A stretch of 64,000 bases of DNA from Macrocystis pyrifera (GCA_031763025.1 JASSKH010000028.1:1302001-1366000); one strand, 5' to 3'. Counted from the stretch's first letter, positions 47,472-60,157 are shown. Numbers and translations are program-made. The notes: a model not told the origin generated them from the sequence alone.

Positions 47472-50377
47472 GGACTAACTGCAGTAGCCGGTGCCTGAAT
47501 ATTTGCACACCGACGTTTAGTCACCATGTTTGTCACTATAGAGTTTTCGTTGTTGTGGCGGTCGAAAAAAGAAGATGGAGGTGATGTAATGTTGGGAGAC
47601 CTGCAACTAGCCTGTACAATACCCCGGGGACGAAGGGAGGGGCGGGGGTGGGGGGGACACTATTGGCTCGGTATCGCGGAGACCAAGCAGGGGTCATTCA
47701 GCGAAGCTCGACGAGCGCAGGGATTTCCAGGCCCGTCGCGGGATAGAGGTTTAATAAATCCCACACGAAACATGTTAGGCCGGGGGAAAGGTTTAGTACA
47801 TGCCCTTGGGTTGGCGGTAATCTATTAGTAGTTTTACGGGCGAATCGAACAAAGCGCCGTTTTTACGTACGTAGTCGAGGGAGCGTTATGCCGGGGATGA
47901 AGCCAGTTGGCGGCGCACGAAGCAGGAGCGGGAGCAAGCTGTAGCCAGCCCACGCTCTTTCAGGCGGAGTGAGTGGGTGCTCACGAGTTTGTGCCTGGGA
48001 GCTCGATGGAGCTGCGAGAAACAAATTGCGGTTTTGTGCTTCCTGGGGATGAGTGCAGAAAATCGCCTGTTCCGTCGGGCCGCATTTATGGACGGACTGG
48101 CCTATACCATTAGGGTTGTTACAGGTTCTGCAGACATTGCAACGCTACATACCTGAAGCTTACCGTTACTTCCTCCTGCAGTGGCCACGAGATGGAGACA
48201 GGGTGCTTCGAATAACGGAATGTGATGGATGCCTACAGCTGTGCCGCTGGCCAATCGCTTTAAGGACTTTTCACTCGCCAGATTAAAATAAAGTACAGCG
48301 TGCCACATGCAATCACGACCGAGTCGCGAAAATGCCTCGCGTGGCACCTTTTTTTTTTTCATAGAAGACTGGTACTGCTACATATTTTGAGAGAGAAAGA
48401 CATTCGGGTGCCTGCAGTTTTCCTATTGGTCAATTTTGTTTATTGGGATTTGTTGTCGACCCCGCTATCATCGTGTCCGCAAAAGCGTAGAGCTGACGGT
48501 ACAGTAGGTAAAAAAAAATAATTTTCTCTTTTCTGCCGAAGTATGCCGTTTCGTCAACTCCTTTAGGTGCTAAGCGGCGAGTGGGCGCTTCGAAGGAGAT
48601 TCTTCGGCCGCCACACCCGTCTTACCCTCTCCCCCTTCCTACGTACAGTTCTTCCGTCTTCATGCGCTGTGGCTCGCTCTCTTTGTTTCAACCGCATCGT
48701 GTGACGCCTCTGCGGCCAGTCCCAGCAACAAGTCAGCGGGAGAGCGCCAAGTGCTGCTGTTTCGCCGGGTGGAAGTAATGTCGGCAACAGAAGAGCGCGA
48801 AAAAAAAGCGAAAAATATCACATCCGGTACTACCGTTGCCACGCGGATTTTTTTCGCCAAAAAGTGCTACCAAAACCTCTATTGAAGCACGCGTCCATTA
48901 TGGGGGTCAAACGCCTGTTCAAGTCGGCCCGGGAGGCAGGTGGTTTTGAAGTCACTCCATTGCCGCCGATGTGTTCTTTTCGATTGTCGTCGTGCGGTGA
49001 AAACGAAGAAAGTAATGAGAAGCATCCAATGTTCCCGACGTTTTTTTTTTTTTTTGTTTTTTTTGAGAAATAAAAACCCTGAAGTTTTGGTGAGAATGCA
49101 CGCACGTAGGCACCATAGGCGCTGCAACGAGCAGGCTTCTGGCGAACATCCACGTCTGGTGCTCGGCAGCGACAAAGGTGCCTAGAGCAGCAGTATATAG
49201 GCCATTGTTGTTGTGCTGCTTCGTACGGCGACACCGCCGCCACCACAAATGCGCAAGAAATAGTGCACAGAAATAGGGGACTCCGTTGACCTTCCTCATT
49301 GTTCACCATAATCGTTATGCTGGGGGTTTTCGCGCCCCCTCAAACCTAGAACCCACGCCGACCGCTTCCGCGTCTGCCGACGGGCGGAGTCCCCAAAGCA
49401 CCCCAGGGAAGCTATCAGGGATAGCGGTTGTTAAGCTACAGTAGCTCTCCCTAAACAGCCAAACCAGACCGTACCAAGCACACCACAACACCCGAACAAA
49501 CACACAAACAGACGGAGGGGGGGGGGGGAATAGAAACGGGGACTATTAATAGTAGATATTGCTGCTGCATACTTTTCACACTTACAAAATCGCAGGCAGG
49601 CTTTGAACTAATCAGTATTATCCTAACCAGAAGGCAGGGGGACCCGCCACCCTATCTACGCACAGAAGTAAGCAAACGCCAAATAGGTACGCCAACTCAA
49701 CGCTATTGTAGGAGACCCGGTCGGGCCCTTATCCTCAGACTAGTGCGAGAAAGAATAAACATAGAAGTCTTTCCCCACGAAATCGTTCTACTTCGTGTGC
49801 CCATGCTGTACAAGCAGTCAGGGCTTACGAGCCAGTGTGCTGTCTCTCTCCGCCAGTTGCGCACCTACGTACCTCACACACATGTAGAGCCAACTACTGC
49901 GTAGAGCTAATACTAGCTACGGTGCAAACGCAGCTCGGAACCAAAACTGCTTGGCTTATTTTTGGGGTTCGTGACGCATTCATTGCAGCTTGGAAAACAA
50001 AAACTGAGGTCAGTTTCTTTTTTGGCTTCGTGACGCGTTCATTCAATTTCGCGCAGCTTCCACTCACTAAGAATCGCACCGCATGCATTCCGGCGAATAC
50101 CCCCACCTCTGATTGCGTGCATCTCGATGCCGTGTACTCAAGGTTGTCCACGAGGGGCGTTGACCGCCTGTCGCGCACACACAAACAAATACAAACTCCG
50201 ATCCAAATACATCCTGCGTGTACACAAACGTACGATGGCACCGTACTGCTATATGTTACAAGGTTCTGTGCCTTCCCCCCCTCGGTTTCCGTCCTCTACC
50301 CCACCCCCTGGCCGCTGCTTTCACAAAATGGAACATACAATAGCGCCGTACTGATACATGTTACATGCCGCCGCTTG
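47472..50377. other. no gene recognised
   Basis: Lies between the 3' ends of the convergent coiled-coil (+) and kinesin-like (-) genes. Numerous short ORFs show no domain content. T-runs lie near 48350 and 49041, and a G-run near 49517. Confidence 0.4.
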
Positions 50378-53300
50378 TTACTTTGGAATCCCCCATTTCT
50401 CGGGCACCACCAGGTTGAACCCGTTGTTTTTGGAGCGTCGGCCTACTCGCTCCCGGCCTACCACGCCCCCCTGCCGACTTCGCCGCGTCGTTTTCACGAC
50501 CTCCTTGTCCGGCCCGCTGGGAAATCCTCCAGAAACCAGTGGTTCTGCTGCCGACGCTTCCCGCATTGCCGAAGACTGTCCATGCTCCGTGTCTTCGCGG
50601 AGGGCGCGAAGTCTCGCCGCTTGCTCTGCGCTGATACTCCCGAACGATACGCGAGAGTCGGGTGTAGGCGAGTCAACGGCCACCGTCGCCGGCATTGCCG
50701 CTGCCCGGGTCCTTGCGCCATCGAAGACGCCCGCGAAGCTTTCTCTCGTCCCGACATGATGGTCATCGCTGCTGCCTTCCTTCGGTTGTTTGCATAGCGG
50801 CCACGGCCCGACGCCCGGAGACCTTTCTTTCCAGTCGTCGGCCAGGATGAGTTGAGGCAGGGGATAGCGTTCGTCCCGCTCTTCCCCGGGCCCCGCGCCT
50901 GTGCTGTCGATGTAGCACAGCCCATCCCCACCCCAAATCCACGTCTGCTCTTTTGTAGGAGGCATGGCAGAGGGAACAGACGCGAAAGAAGCGGTGACCC
51001 GCGGGGGGTAGCGATATATCCTCGCTGCTGCGGCTCTGCCGATGCAGACCAGACTTATTGTGCTGGGCCGACGGCGGCGGCTGCCGGGGCTTCTGCCTGA
51101 GGGCGGTCCCACTCCACCCCTCGGGGGTGGAGCTGGACGCGGCGGGTGCCTTCGCTACCACCGATATTACAGCCGACGTGGAAGCCATCGGCACTCCCGA
51201 CAAGAGACTGGCCGAGCGAGGTGTGCCCGGTACTGTCGGCGGTAGCCGCGACGTGGCGGTCGCGTCCAGCAAAACCGAAGCCATGGACGAAGACGAGGAT
51301 GACATGGGCCTCACGAACGCCGGCGACAACGGCGGCGACCCGTTTGCCGATGAACATTGGGGCGACGCCATGGCCAGGGAGGCGACGATGCCGTCGCGGC
51401 GAGGCTCGTCGTCGCCGTCACCGCTGGCGACGGCATTGCTTTTCTTGTCCGCGCCCTGAGACTGTCCACGCCGTAATGAACGGGTACTCGTACGCGACCC
51501 CCGGACTCCACGCCCACCCGGCGGGGCGGGCTGATTGGTCGCGGCCGAGTCACCGCCACGTCTCGTGTCGGACTTCTTGCGACCCTCGTATATACCGTAC
51601 CAAACATTCGAGCTGCGCTTGCAGTGTGATTCCTTGCTGGCCTCTACCGGCTCGGACATGGCCGAATCGTCCGTTCCTTTCGTCCGATTTTGCGCCTTTG
51701 GTCTCGGGAACGAAGGGGGCGATGAAAGTGACGGTGATCGAGTGCTCCAGGTGGCGCTCCCGCTACCGCGCCCGGGAGTCGCTTCTTCGGTGCCGGTAGG
51801 GGATGGGGCTGGCGGGGGGGCACCCGTGCGGCGATGACGAGGTGTGGAGGGCACTAGAGATTGGTGTGAAGAGGGAGTCGTGCGCAAGCGTGACGATCCC
51901 GACGGGGGGCGGCCATTGGGTGAACCGTCTGGCGGAGAGGACACCGACGCAAGAACGGCTTCAGATCTTCCCGCCAACGCGCTGGTGCCGGTGTTTGCTT
52001 GAGCATGGTGCGCCTTCGGCGCTGCGGGCGCAAAGGAGCTCTCGTTTTTTTCGGGGGCGGCTTTCGCTTCTTCTCGTTCCAGCGATGCCCCCCGATGGAA
52101 AACGATGCCGATTTCGGAATGGGGGTGGACGGCGCAGCTGCGGTGGATAGGCTGCGGGCGGAGGCGGAGACCCCCCGCCTTACCGGATACTTTCGCTGTA
52201 GGTTTTGGCGGGCAGCTTCTACGGCGGTCGAGGAGAACGATGCCATGCGCGGTGTCTGCAAGCCCTTGTGCTGAGGTGGATCCGTTGGTGGCTTGTGGCG
52301 GGCAGCTTCTCCAGGGGCCGAGGAGAACGCTGTCATGCGCGGTGTTAGCGACCCCATAAGCTGGGGCGAACCTGTAGATGGCGCCGGCGTTTCGATGGCC
52401 GAAGAACGCAATGCGGGGGGTGTCGGGACGAAGTTATAGGAGCAAAACACGGCACGCCGTTGTTCGAACGTAAGCCGCGGCGGGCTGGACACCTCTCTCG
52501 CGTCCGCCGCGCCCGGCACCGCCCCTTCCTCTTTACACGCGCGAGTAGCCCCTGATCGGTGGAGCGCAGTCGTTTTTCTTCGCTGACTTGGCGATCGATC
52601 TCCTCCTCGCTGCCGCTGCTGCTGACGCGCAGACGCAGCCCCCTTCGGGTATCCTGTTTCGCCGCTTCGTCGGGTGAAGTCCACCCATTGCCACAGTGCC
52701 CACACGTCCCTCTGGCAACGGTATCGCCTGCGCCGTCGCGGTTGTCGCCACCGCCGCTTTGTTCGATGTACTCGCCCCTCGCAGAAATGGTAGTTTTGTC
52801 CGATGGAGACGACGTGTCAAGACATCGAAGGTCACGAGACGTTGTCGTGGGCACCGTCCTCGTCGTTTCTAGACCCTCAGAAACTTTGCTGCCCGGCAGT
52901 TGCGAGGACCCCTCCTCAGGCTTAGCAGGGTCGGTGGAAACCCCATCCACCGTGGTCGGTAAAGTGGCGACCGGCCGGCTTTTCGCTGCCATGAAGGCGA
53001 TTAGTTTGCGCTCGACACGCGCGTGCTGCGCTTTCCAGTAGCGCGCGGCTTTCTCCGCCTGCAGGCGGATGTGCGTTGGGTTTCAGTGTATGCAGCAGCG
53101 GAGAGTATGCAAAAAAATGCGGGTCGGCACTGCTTTACACGAAGTGTGCATAAATGGTGGATGGAGGTGCTGATGACGGCAGTTGTACCGCTACAGGATC
53201 TAACTAAAGGGGGTGCAACTGGTCGAGCAAGAACGAAATCTTGAGGGGCAACGTGCGCGGTTGCGCGCGGATTCACCGAGGTCCATGTGCCGTACGTGCT

Positions 53301-56300
53301 GTGGGTTAAACGGTCACGAAAGCAAAGGGCGCCTTGCTTTCGCGCGGAGGCTGGTGGTGGCACCCCGGACACAAGCGAGTCCGATTTTTCCGCGCTTGAA
53401 AGCGAACGATCACGGGATCGTTTTCTCCTTTTGAAGGCTTTGCCCCTCCCCAACGCGCTCTCCGCGTCCTCAAATCACCGGCAATCCCTTGGTTGCCCGT
53501 TTTACTCTCACCTGCATGACCCTGTCGACTAGCTGTTGCGGTGTGAGCTCATGGAGATCTCTCGGATGGCCATCCCAAGGAGGGCTCGTCCGTCGCCTGC
53601 CATTTGCCTTCCTCGTCAGTTCCTTCGCCGTCGACTGGAGCTGTCCTCCGAGAAGAAACGAGACACCACCGTTGTTCGGCAGTCCTTCTCCTGATGACCT
53701 TCGGTCGTTCGGCAGTCCTTCTCCTGATGACCTTCGGCCGTTCGGCAGTCCTTCTCCTGATGACCTTCGGCCGTTCGGCAGTCCTTCTCCTGATGACCTT
53801 CGGCCGTTCGGCAGTCCTTCTCCTGACGACCTTCGGCTACTCGGCAGTCCTTCTCCTGATGACCTTCGGGCTGCTAGTGCACCGTCAGAATGTGTACGGT
53901 CAACACGAAAAGGTTTCGACCGACCAGAATAATGTTTACGCCTGTCCTGGGATGGATGACCCCCGTTCTCAGCAGCTATCGCCGCCGCCCTCGACGCGCT
54001 GATTCCGTTTGCTGCAGCGGCGACTGGTTTCTTCTCCTGGGACAAGTCTCCTCCTCTCACCTTGCCCTCTGATCCGCCCAGACGAATCGTTGTCCGCGGT
54101 CGCCGGCTTTCTTCCAACCCCGAACACTTGCCGAGCGCCACCGATCGTATTCCTCGCCGACGAACTCGTCGAAGAAGACGGTCCAGTCGCAACGCTAACA
54201 GAGTAACCCCGCCCCCCCCCCCCCCCCGCCGTAGGCACCGAAGAAACACCCCTGTTTTCGTAAGTTTCGAGCGGCGGCGAAACTACGGCGGCAGCGGTCG
54301 CCGTCGCCGGCATTGGCGGTGGTGGCAGCGGTGTCAGCGGTTTCGTTGACACCGATGGCTTGGGTTCTGAAAGCGAGCGGGAGCTTTTCGGGTCAATCGG
54401 GTCGAGGGCAACACCGTTTGCAGAAGAAAATGTCGAAAACGACACAAGTGACGCTGAGGATGCCTCCGAGGACGGAACGGGTGGGGCGGATGGCGCGGCA
54501 GCGGAATTATTCACGGTCGCAGGGGTTGCGTTTGACGACCTCCAGGTGAAACTTGGCATAGACACCAGTATCTGCGAAAATAATGTAAAAATCGGGGCGC
54601 GGGGGGGGGGGGGGGGTCAGGGTGTGTTGTTGCTATCAATAGGTGGGCGGATGGCTTCGGCAGCGGTGAGACTGGACGGTGATTCGGGCTCGTACTTCAT
54701 ACCCCATGCAGCACCTCTACCGATGGGGACTTTACGACAGCAACAACAAAAAATTACAAAAAACAAATACGGTGATCGTAGGTAGGCGTATAATGTGAAT
54801 CACAATCGGAAATAGGAGTCCGGTCGAAATTGTGGAAATCCTCCAAGCCGACCGACTCTCACCCGTTTGAGCGGTCGACTCTTCCACGATGTCGAGCGTG
54901 TGCGTGTCGACTTCGCGAGCGCCTGATGTGACCCGTCCGTCCACGTGAAAAAGCGAGCACGCGACGGGAAAAGAGGGGAAACGGATTGAAAACCAACAAC
55001 AAAACATGAGGCGGGGGGGTACTCAATGGGTTATTTGTCCAAGTTTTTATATTTTCAAATCCTCCGGCGGGTCGGTAAAAAGAAAGCTTAAGCTCATCAC
55101 ACTTACACATTTAGAAAGGGTGTTGTGTGTTAGTCGTTTGACCATTGCCCACGCATCCCTTTCGAGACGGAGGGAGAGGGGGGGGGGTGTACTTATTTGT
55201 TGATTGTTCAAAATCATTTGACCATTGACCACGCATCTCTTTCGAGACGGAGCACCGTCCCCACGCTTAATAGAGACACCTCCAACAATAGGGTGCTCGT
55301 TGCGTTGTCTCCAAAAAATACAATTTTTTTTTTTTACGATCTTATTACCTTCCTGTCTCACCGCCTGTGGCCACCATCTATCTCTTAGTATAACGATCGT
55401 TTTCTCGCTGCTATCTAGTGTACCAAAATCCTCCATGTCACATTCGTCTAGTTCCCTCATCTCTTCTGACACATCCCGTTCCTCCTTGTACACTTCGCAT
55501 TCTCCTACCATGTAAGTTCTACTCTCTATTGCTTTGCCACACGAGTACGTATGTGCATCTACCTCCTCCTCCTCCTCCCGGCTACTGGTATACCTGGTAC
55601 CTCTTTCTTATTTCTTGAGGGGGAGGAGTGTACTCACTATCATGCAGGGCCGTAGTCGTATGACCATCAACCCTCGCATCCATACAATGCCGGAACGGGA
55701 CACGTCGGGTTTTCACCCACCACGCAGAGACCGGGGGGGGGGGGGGGGGGTGGGTGTACTCGATAGGGGGTGAACCATTCAACGGCGTCGTTGGGGTGTG
55801 CCATGGCAGATATTTCAGAGGGCGCGATCAAAGAAACGATGCCAAGTCCTCTTGTACGTGCGCAGAGGGGTCATGACTGAACCCTCACACGAGGGAAGCA
55901 CTCTCACCTGAGCGAGCGAGGGGGGGTAAGGGGTAAGACTGGTCAGGCGTGAGTGCGGTGAAACTGAACGGCAATCTCAAGAACCGCCGGCTTCTTTGTG
56001 GCGTGCATACAACACTGTCGTCGCGGGAGGATGTGAGGGGAGTCCTTTTGAAATAGTGAACGCCCGCATCAAGTAGTAAGTGCGTCGGGTATCGTCTCGT
56101 GATAAAACTGGACCACTCCCTCCCTCCTTGATTAATGCATACGCAACCGTCGTTCGAGGATGTATACATGAGCTCTTTTGCACAACATGCATCACCTATT
56201 CGACCGCCGTCAAAAAACGAACGAAAGTTCAACAAAATACCACTTCCGCTCGCCAACGAGGGTCCTACGAAGGAAACCTTGATTCCATTTTTGCCCGCAT

Positions 56301-59300
56301 CTGCGGACACAGCACGCAACAAACGCTCATCAAGAATCCACGACGATGCAAAAAAGTGTGTGTGCATTGTTCCGCCTACCTCGAGCACGCCCTTGCCCTT
56401 CAAATAGCTCCTGCTGCCGGTGCGTAGTGTCGCGACAACCGAGACTACGAGGGGATTCACCGCGATCGGCGCCGAAGTCTCGGTTGCCCCCGCTCCGCTC
56501 TCGGAAAACGTCGCAACTCCGCCGGAAGAACCGCGGGGCTTCCCCAGGCCGACCCCCCGCTTGCTGCGCGACGGCGACCCCTGTGCGGAAAAGTTATCAG
56601 GAGCGGCAACTGCTTTTTCCGCAAAGGATCCCAAGAGCATCCACAGAGCATCGCCGGAATGCTTCCCGCCGATTGAAACCGGGCGCACTGGCGCCGTGCT
56701 CGTACCCGTGATTGCCGACGGCCGTGCTATCTTCGGTTGGACCTTTGGTATCGCTGGACTGTCTCCAATCTTCAAAGGAGGCAGGGTGCGTCGTGGGAAC
56801 GGATCGCCGTGTGGTGGAGGCAGAGGGAAGAAAGAGATTCAGCACGGAGAATTTTAGGTCAAGGAGCGCGACAACGCGCAAGGAGAGATTTGGTCGACAA
56901 CATTTTATGTTTTTGGTTCGATCACGCAAAAGATTTATATCCCTGGCCCGTTGGTGTACGTAGGCCGTTGCTTCTGACGCTAGTTGGGACGCAACCTCTG
57001 AGGCCCGATGTGTGTGTATGCGGCTCAGTACGAACCCAACTTCTCGAGAATTTTCGTTTGTTGCTCTTGCTGTTGCTGTAGTTGTAGTTGCTCGAAGCAA
57101 ATACACGATCATTTCCTGTCCATCCCTGCCGAAAATCTGTGCGAACACGTGGGCCGCTCTGCAAATCGCACACGTGCGTGCTTGTCTCCCGTGCAAAATA
57201 ACGTCAACCTCAACAAATGCGCGAGTCCTGCCGAGAATTTTGACTCCCAGCTTCGTTTGAGAGACATTCACAGCCCAGCAGCGTGCAAAGTGTAACTCTC
57301 CCGGGAGTGCCCAAAAGAATGGTCGATTATTTCGTCGCCAATGCCTGAGACGTGCGTGTGCAGACATGCTATGTGCTCACTCGAAGCTGCCCACGACTAA
57401 ACAATAACTACTAGTATTAGCCGCAGCGTCAATCCAACCATCCACGGTGGATCCATCTCTCTGCCCTGAAGACTACATTCCCGAAAGAGGATAGGCGAGG
57501 GGATAGACGGTGTACCAAGCTGCGGGCAAACCGTACGCCAGAGAAAAAGGGAAAGCCGGCCCACCTTGAGGTGGGCAAGCGCAGTCCGGAGCAGCTGGGG
57601 CAAGTCGCCGGGTGAACCGTCGCCAATCTCGATAAACACCAGCTCTCCGGTCGCCTGCGAGAGGGCAACACGTACGAGAGAGAGACGATGTCTTGCGCTT
57701 GTTTTTGTTTTGCGTTTGGTCCGGTGCAGCGCGTAGTTACAACTGTTGGTAGAAGAGAGGGGGACACAATGCACGCCGGGCATACTTTCGTTGGGGGTCA
57801 GTTTGGCGCAGTGCGTGCTGCTGTAGAAGAGAGAAAAAAAAACATGCGCGTCGGGGACACTGTACATATTGGGGGGAATTTCTGGGGCTGCATCGAGCCT
57901 GCGAAGCGTGGACACCTATTGATACGGTGGACCATATTAATCAGGACCCATCATGAGCTCAGAAGCCTATATATTCCAGTATTTTTACGAAGCGTATTTG
58001 GTCCTGATCACATTGTTCTCCCGAAATAATAGCGGGGGTCTTCACCGGTCATGACCCGACCCGGCAGGAGGTCTCCAAAAACCCGTTTAGTTGGGTCGGG
58101 CCAGGAGGTTTTCGAAATATAACCGGGTCGGGTCGAGTCAGCCCGACTCGACTAGATCCAACCCGATCCTACCACGAGGTGCTATCTGAACCGTGAACAG
58201 CTCCTCGGATTAATGGCGGCTATGGCAGCACGTGTCGGCCATCCAGAGAACACCGAGCGTCCGCACCGCACCTCTCGGTTTTTTCGGAGAAAGAACAGTA
58301 GACTAACAAAAATGCGTGTCGCTGCGAACAGCACAAGAACGGCGTTCGGTCCTCTGCAGCAGTCACAACTTGAGCGAGCGCCCACATGTGCCAGATCAGA
58401 AGGAACTAGCCACGCACGCACACACACGAAGAGAGAAGCACGGGCCTACTGCCGTGGCGGCGAACCCAGCTGGAAAACTCCCTTCAGAAAGTGCTCACCG
58501 TCTTCTCCACACCCTCGGTTTTAGATGCGCGCTGACCGTCCCCGGCGACGATTTTCGCGGCGATGACGAGATGGCACTCCTTTCGCCGTTTCTGCGCGCC
58601 CTGTGCTTAGGAGAGCGAACAGATGAAGCGTCAGACGGATTTTTTTTGTGTATAGCGCGGATCGACTGGCAGCCTTGGATTCGCGCCGGTTGTATGCTTC
58701 GGCAAGGGGCTCTCCTGCGGAACGGATGCGCACGGGCGGCCCAACATTACACCGGCTGTCCGAAAGACACAGCTATCGTAATCACATCAAGCCTATATTT
58801 CTATCAGTGTGTGGCAATCCAAGGAGGAACGCTGCCGACGTGTATGCTCACCGCGGCAGGTTACCCGAGTGCGAAGCCCCCCCCCCCCCCCCCCAATATT
58901 ATATATGGGTTGGGTTGGCGTCGGTTGGCAACGACACTGTAAAACATGCCGCTCACTACGTGAGCTAGACATCCAGGGTACTGTTTTCTTTTCTTTTCTT
59001 TTTTTTTTGGGCGGTCGCCCACAGCTGGTCGTCTAGTTAGATCATTTGTGCGAAGTAAAGAACCTTTACTCTGCACAAGGGAATTGATCGTATCACGTAG
59101 TGTTCAACGTAAGGCACCCAAGAGGCAGTTACATAGTACTCCCAATACTGTCTCTGGAAGTGGCCACACCGGAAATTAAACAAACTCATTGAAGCTGTTA
59201 TCCATATGCTAGTCCGCCTCACAAGCGGTTCTTAGTAGGATGCAGCTCACCCTTCATGTGACTCGCCGGACACCTCACGGCGCTTCGCGCTTGGTGCAAG

Positions 59301-60157
59301 CAATGTCTGCCTGGTCGGTGAAAACCCGACATGCTCCGTCCCGGCATTGTAGGGATGCGAGGGTCTATGGTCATACGACTACGGCCATGCATGAGATCGA
59401 GTACATCTCTCCTATCGAGTACACCCCCCCCGTGTGATAGCCCCCCGGCACACTGCACAGCACACGTGACGTCATCCCACGCATAGCGCGCTCTACAAAT
59501 CTGGAAGACTGTGGCATGTTGCCATAGGCCTTCGACGGTAGCAAGCATCGCAGTTTACTGGACGCTTGGACACACCTGGCGAACGAAGGCAAGAGCTTCC
59601 GCGATCCCTCCCGCGGTAACCTCAGTCACTCCAACCAGCACCTGCGACGTCAACAAGTCGGCCTCCGCGCCGTGGGACCTTCTCCCTCCCGACCCCCGCC
59701 GGCGACCGCTGCCGCCGCATCCGTCAGCAGAGCGCGGGGGAGAAGACATAACCGCCAACATCCCCTTCGCCGAAAACCTCCACCTCGTCGGAGAGGAGGA
59801 CACCTGCTTGGCGTCGACGCTGGAGTCCCGTAGAAGGTCACGGGTCGTCTCGGCGACCCCACCACTGACCTCGGCCACGCAGAGCCGGACGACGAAGGTC
59901 GACGCCACCAACGAGCGCTGCGGGGAGGAGCAGAGAGGGACAGGGCTGCCGCCCTCACCTACTAGCCATCGTCGCTCCAGATCGGCAAGCGCTAACGGTA
60001 GGAGGCCTTGCTCGGCTTCTCCCGGCGATTTCGGGCTTGCCGAACCCCCCAACAGGGTGTGGGAACGGCCAGAGCCGGGTGTACCCGCTACCAGGAGGAT
60101 ACTGTTTCCACCAACGCAGGCCCCCTCGATGAGGCGCGCGGCGGCAGCGGAATATAC
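50378..60157 (-). CDS. highly divergent kinesin-like motor with long low-complexity tail
   Basis: Exons at about 60157-59576, 58600-58499, 57654-57566, 56769-56380, 54571-53512 (possibly with a 49-nt intron 54060-54012) and 53058-50378 follow in matching phase. Motor features in order: VYSAAAARLIEGACVGGNSI then a P-loop-like AGTPGSGRSHTLLGG (consensus GQTGSGKT); VVRLCVAEVSGGVAETTRDLL; VGVTEVTAGGIAEALAFVRQ; ECHLVIAAKIVAGDG at the SSRSH position; GELVFIEIGDG at the DLAGSE position; DALWMLLGSF and NPLVVSVVATLRTG as the alpha4-beta8 region. The P-loop Lys is Arg, and switch I and switch II signatures are lost, so ATPase activity is doubtful. Then come S/T/P-rich tail, an 11-residue tandem repeat, a coiled-coil-like AEKAARYWKAQHARVERKL and more S/P-rich sequence to a stop. 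The N-terminal motor exons were not found. Several frame breaks fall in C/G runs of the tail. That all exons form one gene is inferred from phase and order. Confidence 0.68.
53675..53872 (-). repeat. 33-bp minisatellite, six units, within the kinesin-like tail exon
   Basis: The 33-bp unit (plus strand TTCGGCAGTCCTTCTCCTGA, then TGACCTTCGG and a variable 3 bases) is repeated six times. On the minus strand it encodes RRSSGEGLPNG-type 11-mers in frame with the tail. The RRSS core resembles a basophilic kinase site, which is inference only. Confidence 0.93.
55615..55772 (-). repeat. family B fragment
   Basis: GGAGTGTACTCACTATCATG, then GCCGTAGTCGTATGACCAT and GTCGGGTTTTCACCCACCA, followed by a G-run of about 19 and GGGTGTACTCGATAGG. 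The terminal motif appears on both sides of the fragment. It sits in an intron of the kinesin-like gene. Confidence 0.8.
57919..58029 (+). repeat. palindromic MITE-like element, copy 7 (diverged, intronic)
   Basis: TTGATACGGTGGACCATATT, CCTATATATTCCAGTATTTT and TATTTGGTCCTGATCACAT, ending CTCCCGAAATAATAG. This is the most diverged copy. It lies in the intron between kinesin-like exons 2 and 3. Confidence 0.75.
58040..58170. repeat. GGGTCGGGTC-rich interspersed segment
   Basis: CATGACCCGACCCGG, TTGGGTCGGGCC, CCGGGTCGGGTCGAGTCAGC, CCGACTCGACTAGATCC and AACCCGATCC follow each other within 130 bp. They give multiple small inverted and direct matches around the word GGGTCGGGTC. Confidence 0.7.
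58873..59433 (+). repeat. family B, full-length copy 4
   Basis: Starts at a C-run (58878-58893), then GGGTTGGGTTGGCGTCGGTT, CTCACTACGTGAGCTAGACA, a T-rich run, GCGGTCGCCCACAGCTGG, GTGGCCACACCGGAAA and GGTGAAAACCCGACATGC. It ends CTATCGAGTACACCCCCCCC. Together with the copy at 16.7 kb it defines the roughly 0.53-0.56 kb complete unit. Confidence 0.92.

Noticed and set aside
49835-50797. 320-codon plus-strand ORF
   Set aside because: Its right half is the antisense of the kinesin-like tail exon. The composition is arginine/cysteine-rich shadow sequence and no domain or splice context supports it.
52487-52536. A ~44-52-nt intron in the kinesin-like tail
   Set aside because: GT-AG pairs exist, but a single missing G in the run at 52549-52552 explains the frame change more simply and keeps a sensible peptide.
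53213-53434. Plus-strand coiled-coil-like peptide QLVEQERNLEGQRARLRA
   Set aside because: It lies inside an intron of the minus-strand kinesin-like gene, has no convincing acceptor or partner exon on the plus strand, and is short enough to arise by chance.
58040-58170. Telomere-like or satellite DNA from the GGGTCGGGTC words
   Set aside because: The words are irregularly spaced, in both orientations, and limited to about 130 bp.
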